Origin: Diaphorobacter sp. HDW4A
GTDB taxonomy: Bacteria > Pseudomonadota > Gammaproteobacteria > Burkholderiales > Burkholderiaceae_C
Length of the DNA stretch: 64,000 bases
Direction of reading: 5' to 3'
NCBI RefSeq assembly: GCF_011305995.1
Contig: NZ_CP049910.1
Span: 1,984,001-2,048,000 of the forward strand
Under the pieces are notes generated by a model, which searched no databases, had not been told where the DNA came from, and worked only from the letters and a program-made list of their open reading frames with translations. The translations under genes were made by a program, and so were the position numbers. This document shows, piece after piece, positions 63,656-64,000 of the stretch. The first letter of the stretch is position 1; the number at the start of each line of letters is the position of its first letter.

Positions 63656-64000
63656 ATGAGTACTTTTCAGATCGCATTAATCATCGCCGGCGGACTCGTG
63701 CTGGCGGTCGTCGTTGGCTACAACGCATGGTCCACCCATCGCAACGCGCCGAAGCGCCCAAGCCCGACCGAGAGCGAGGCGTCGTCCGATACGCCGGCCG
63801 TGCGCCATGAGCCCGGTTTCGAAGGTATCGGCTCTGCCAGCTTGGGTCCGGACAATGGCATCGAGCCGAGTTTCGATGGGCACTCGGTGGATCTGAAGGA
63901 CGCGCTGCAGATGCCGCTACCGCCCGTCGAGCGCCGCGGTGGACTGGATCCGCTGATCGATGCGCTCGCGCCCATCGTGGCCGACCAGATTGTCTCGGGC
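63656..64000 (+). CDS. zipA: Cell division protein ZipA, N-terminal part
   Basis: The first 115 codons are present; the gene runs out of the window. An N-terminal membrane anchor (STFQIALIIAGGLVLAVVVGYNAW) is followed by a charged Pro/Ser/Glu linker, the usual ZipA layout. The FtsZ-binding C-terminal domain would start near the window end (LDPLIDALAPIVADQIVSG). It anchors FtsZ to the membrane at division. The position right after smc supports the call. Confidence 0.85.
   Translation, partial: MSTFQIALIIAGGLVLAVVVGYNAWSTHRNAPKRPSPTESEASSDTPAVRHEPGFEGIGSASLGPDNGIEPSFDGHSVDLKDALQMPLPPVERRGGLDPLIDALAPIVADQIVSG

Noticed and set aside
1..64000. CRISPR arrays, rRNA genes or a prophage
   Set aside because: I saw no spaced direct repeats, rRNA sequence or phage structural genes anywhere in the window.

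Overview
The window is GC-rich chromosomal DNA of a betaproteobacterium, almost certainly Burkholderiales and most likely Comamonadaceae (Comamonas, Delftia or Acidovorax type). The signs are three Bug/TctC-type solute receptors, the smc-zipA order, a bpt-aat pair, an IPTL-CTERM surface protein and an intergenic repeat of a type I associate with Comamonadaceae. The genus is inferred, not proven.

Positions 1-22100 hold a large acyl-CoA catabolic region. A first block (26-11669, plus strand) carries two hot-dog hydratases, an SMP-30-like lactonase, an HMG-CoA-lyase-like enzyme, an HpaI-type aldolase, an acyl-CoA dehydrogenase, a Bug receptor, both ETF subunits, an isochorismatase-fold protein, a thiolase-like protein with its DUF35 partner and an MmgE/PrpD protein. 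A YdeI-like gene and a second Bug receptor follow on the minus strand. Behind a palindrome-rich divergent promoter comes a second plus-strand block: SDR, MaoC hydratase, ADP-forming acyl-CoA synthetase, citryl-CoA-lyase-like protein, flavin reductase, SDR, a third Bug receptor and AldA. An IclR regulator faces this block. Together these could import an organic acid, activate it to CoA, oxidise and hydrate it, and cleave it by retro-aldol or retro-Claisen steps. The substrate is unknown. Several enzymes lack the usual catalytic residue of their family.

Positions 22828-24750 are a mobile-element scar: an IS21-like remnant cut by an IS3-family element with a broken orfB, next to a tRNA-Gly gene.

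Positions 24800-43850 are mostly core genes: an IPTL-CTERM protein, gabD, a TonB-like gene broken by a stop codon, alaS, a yeiH/LysR divergent pair, a diguanylate cyclase, trmB, gluQ, an FAD oxidoreductase, a LysR/pirin divergent pair, the N-degron transferases bpt and aat, yggL, an AHSA1 protein, a phasin-like protein, and a methyltransferase with a molybdopterin-fold protein.

Positions 43899-50690 carry valine-catabolism genes (mmsB, an isobutyryl-CoA-dehydrogenase-like gene, mmsA) with small unrelated genes between them and a divergent LysR regulator. The rest holds cycA, an mdtD-like exporter, an ABC exporter, a large CHASE-PAS-GGDEF-EAL protein, ynfA, smc and the start of zipA. I saw no CRISPR array, rRNA or prophage.
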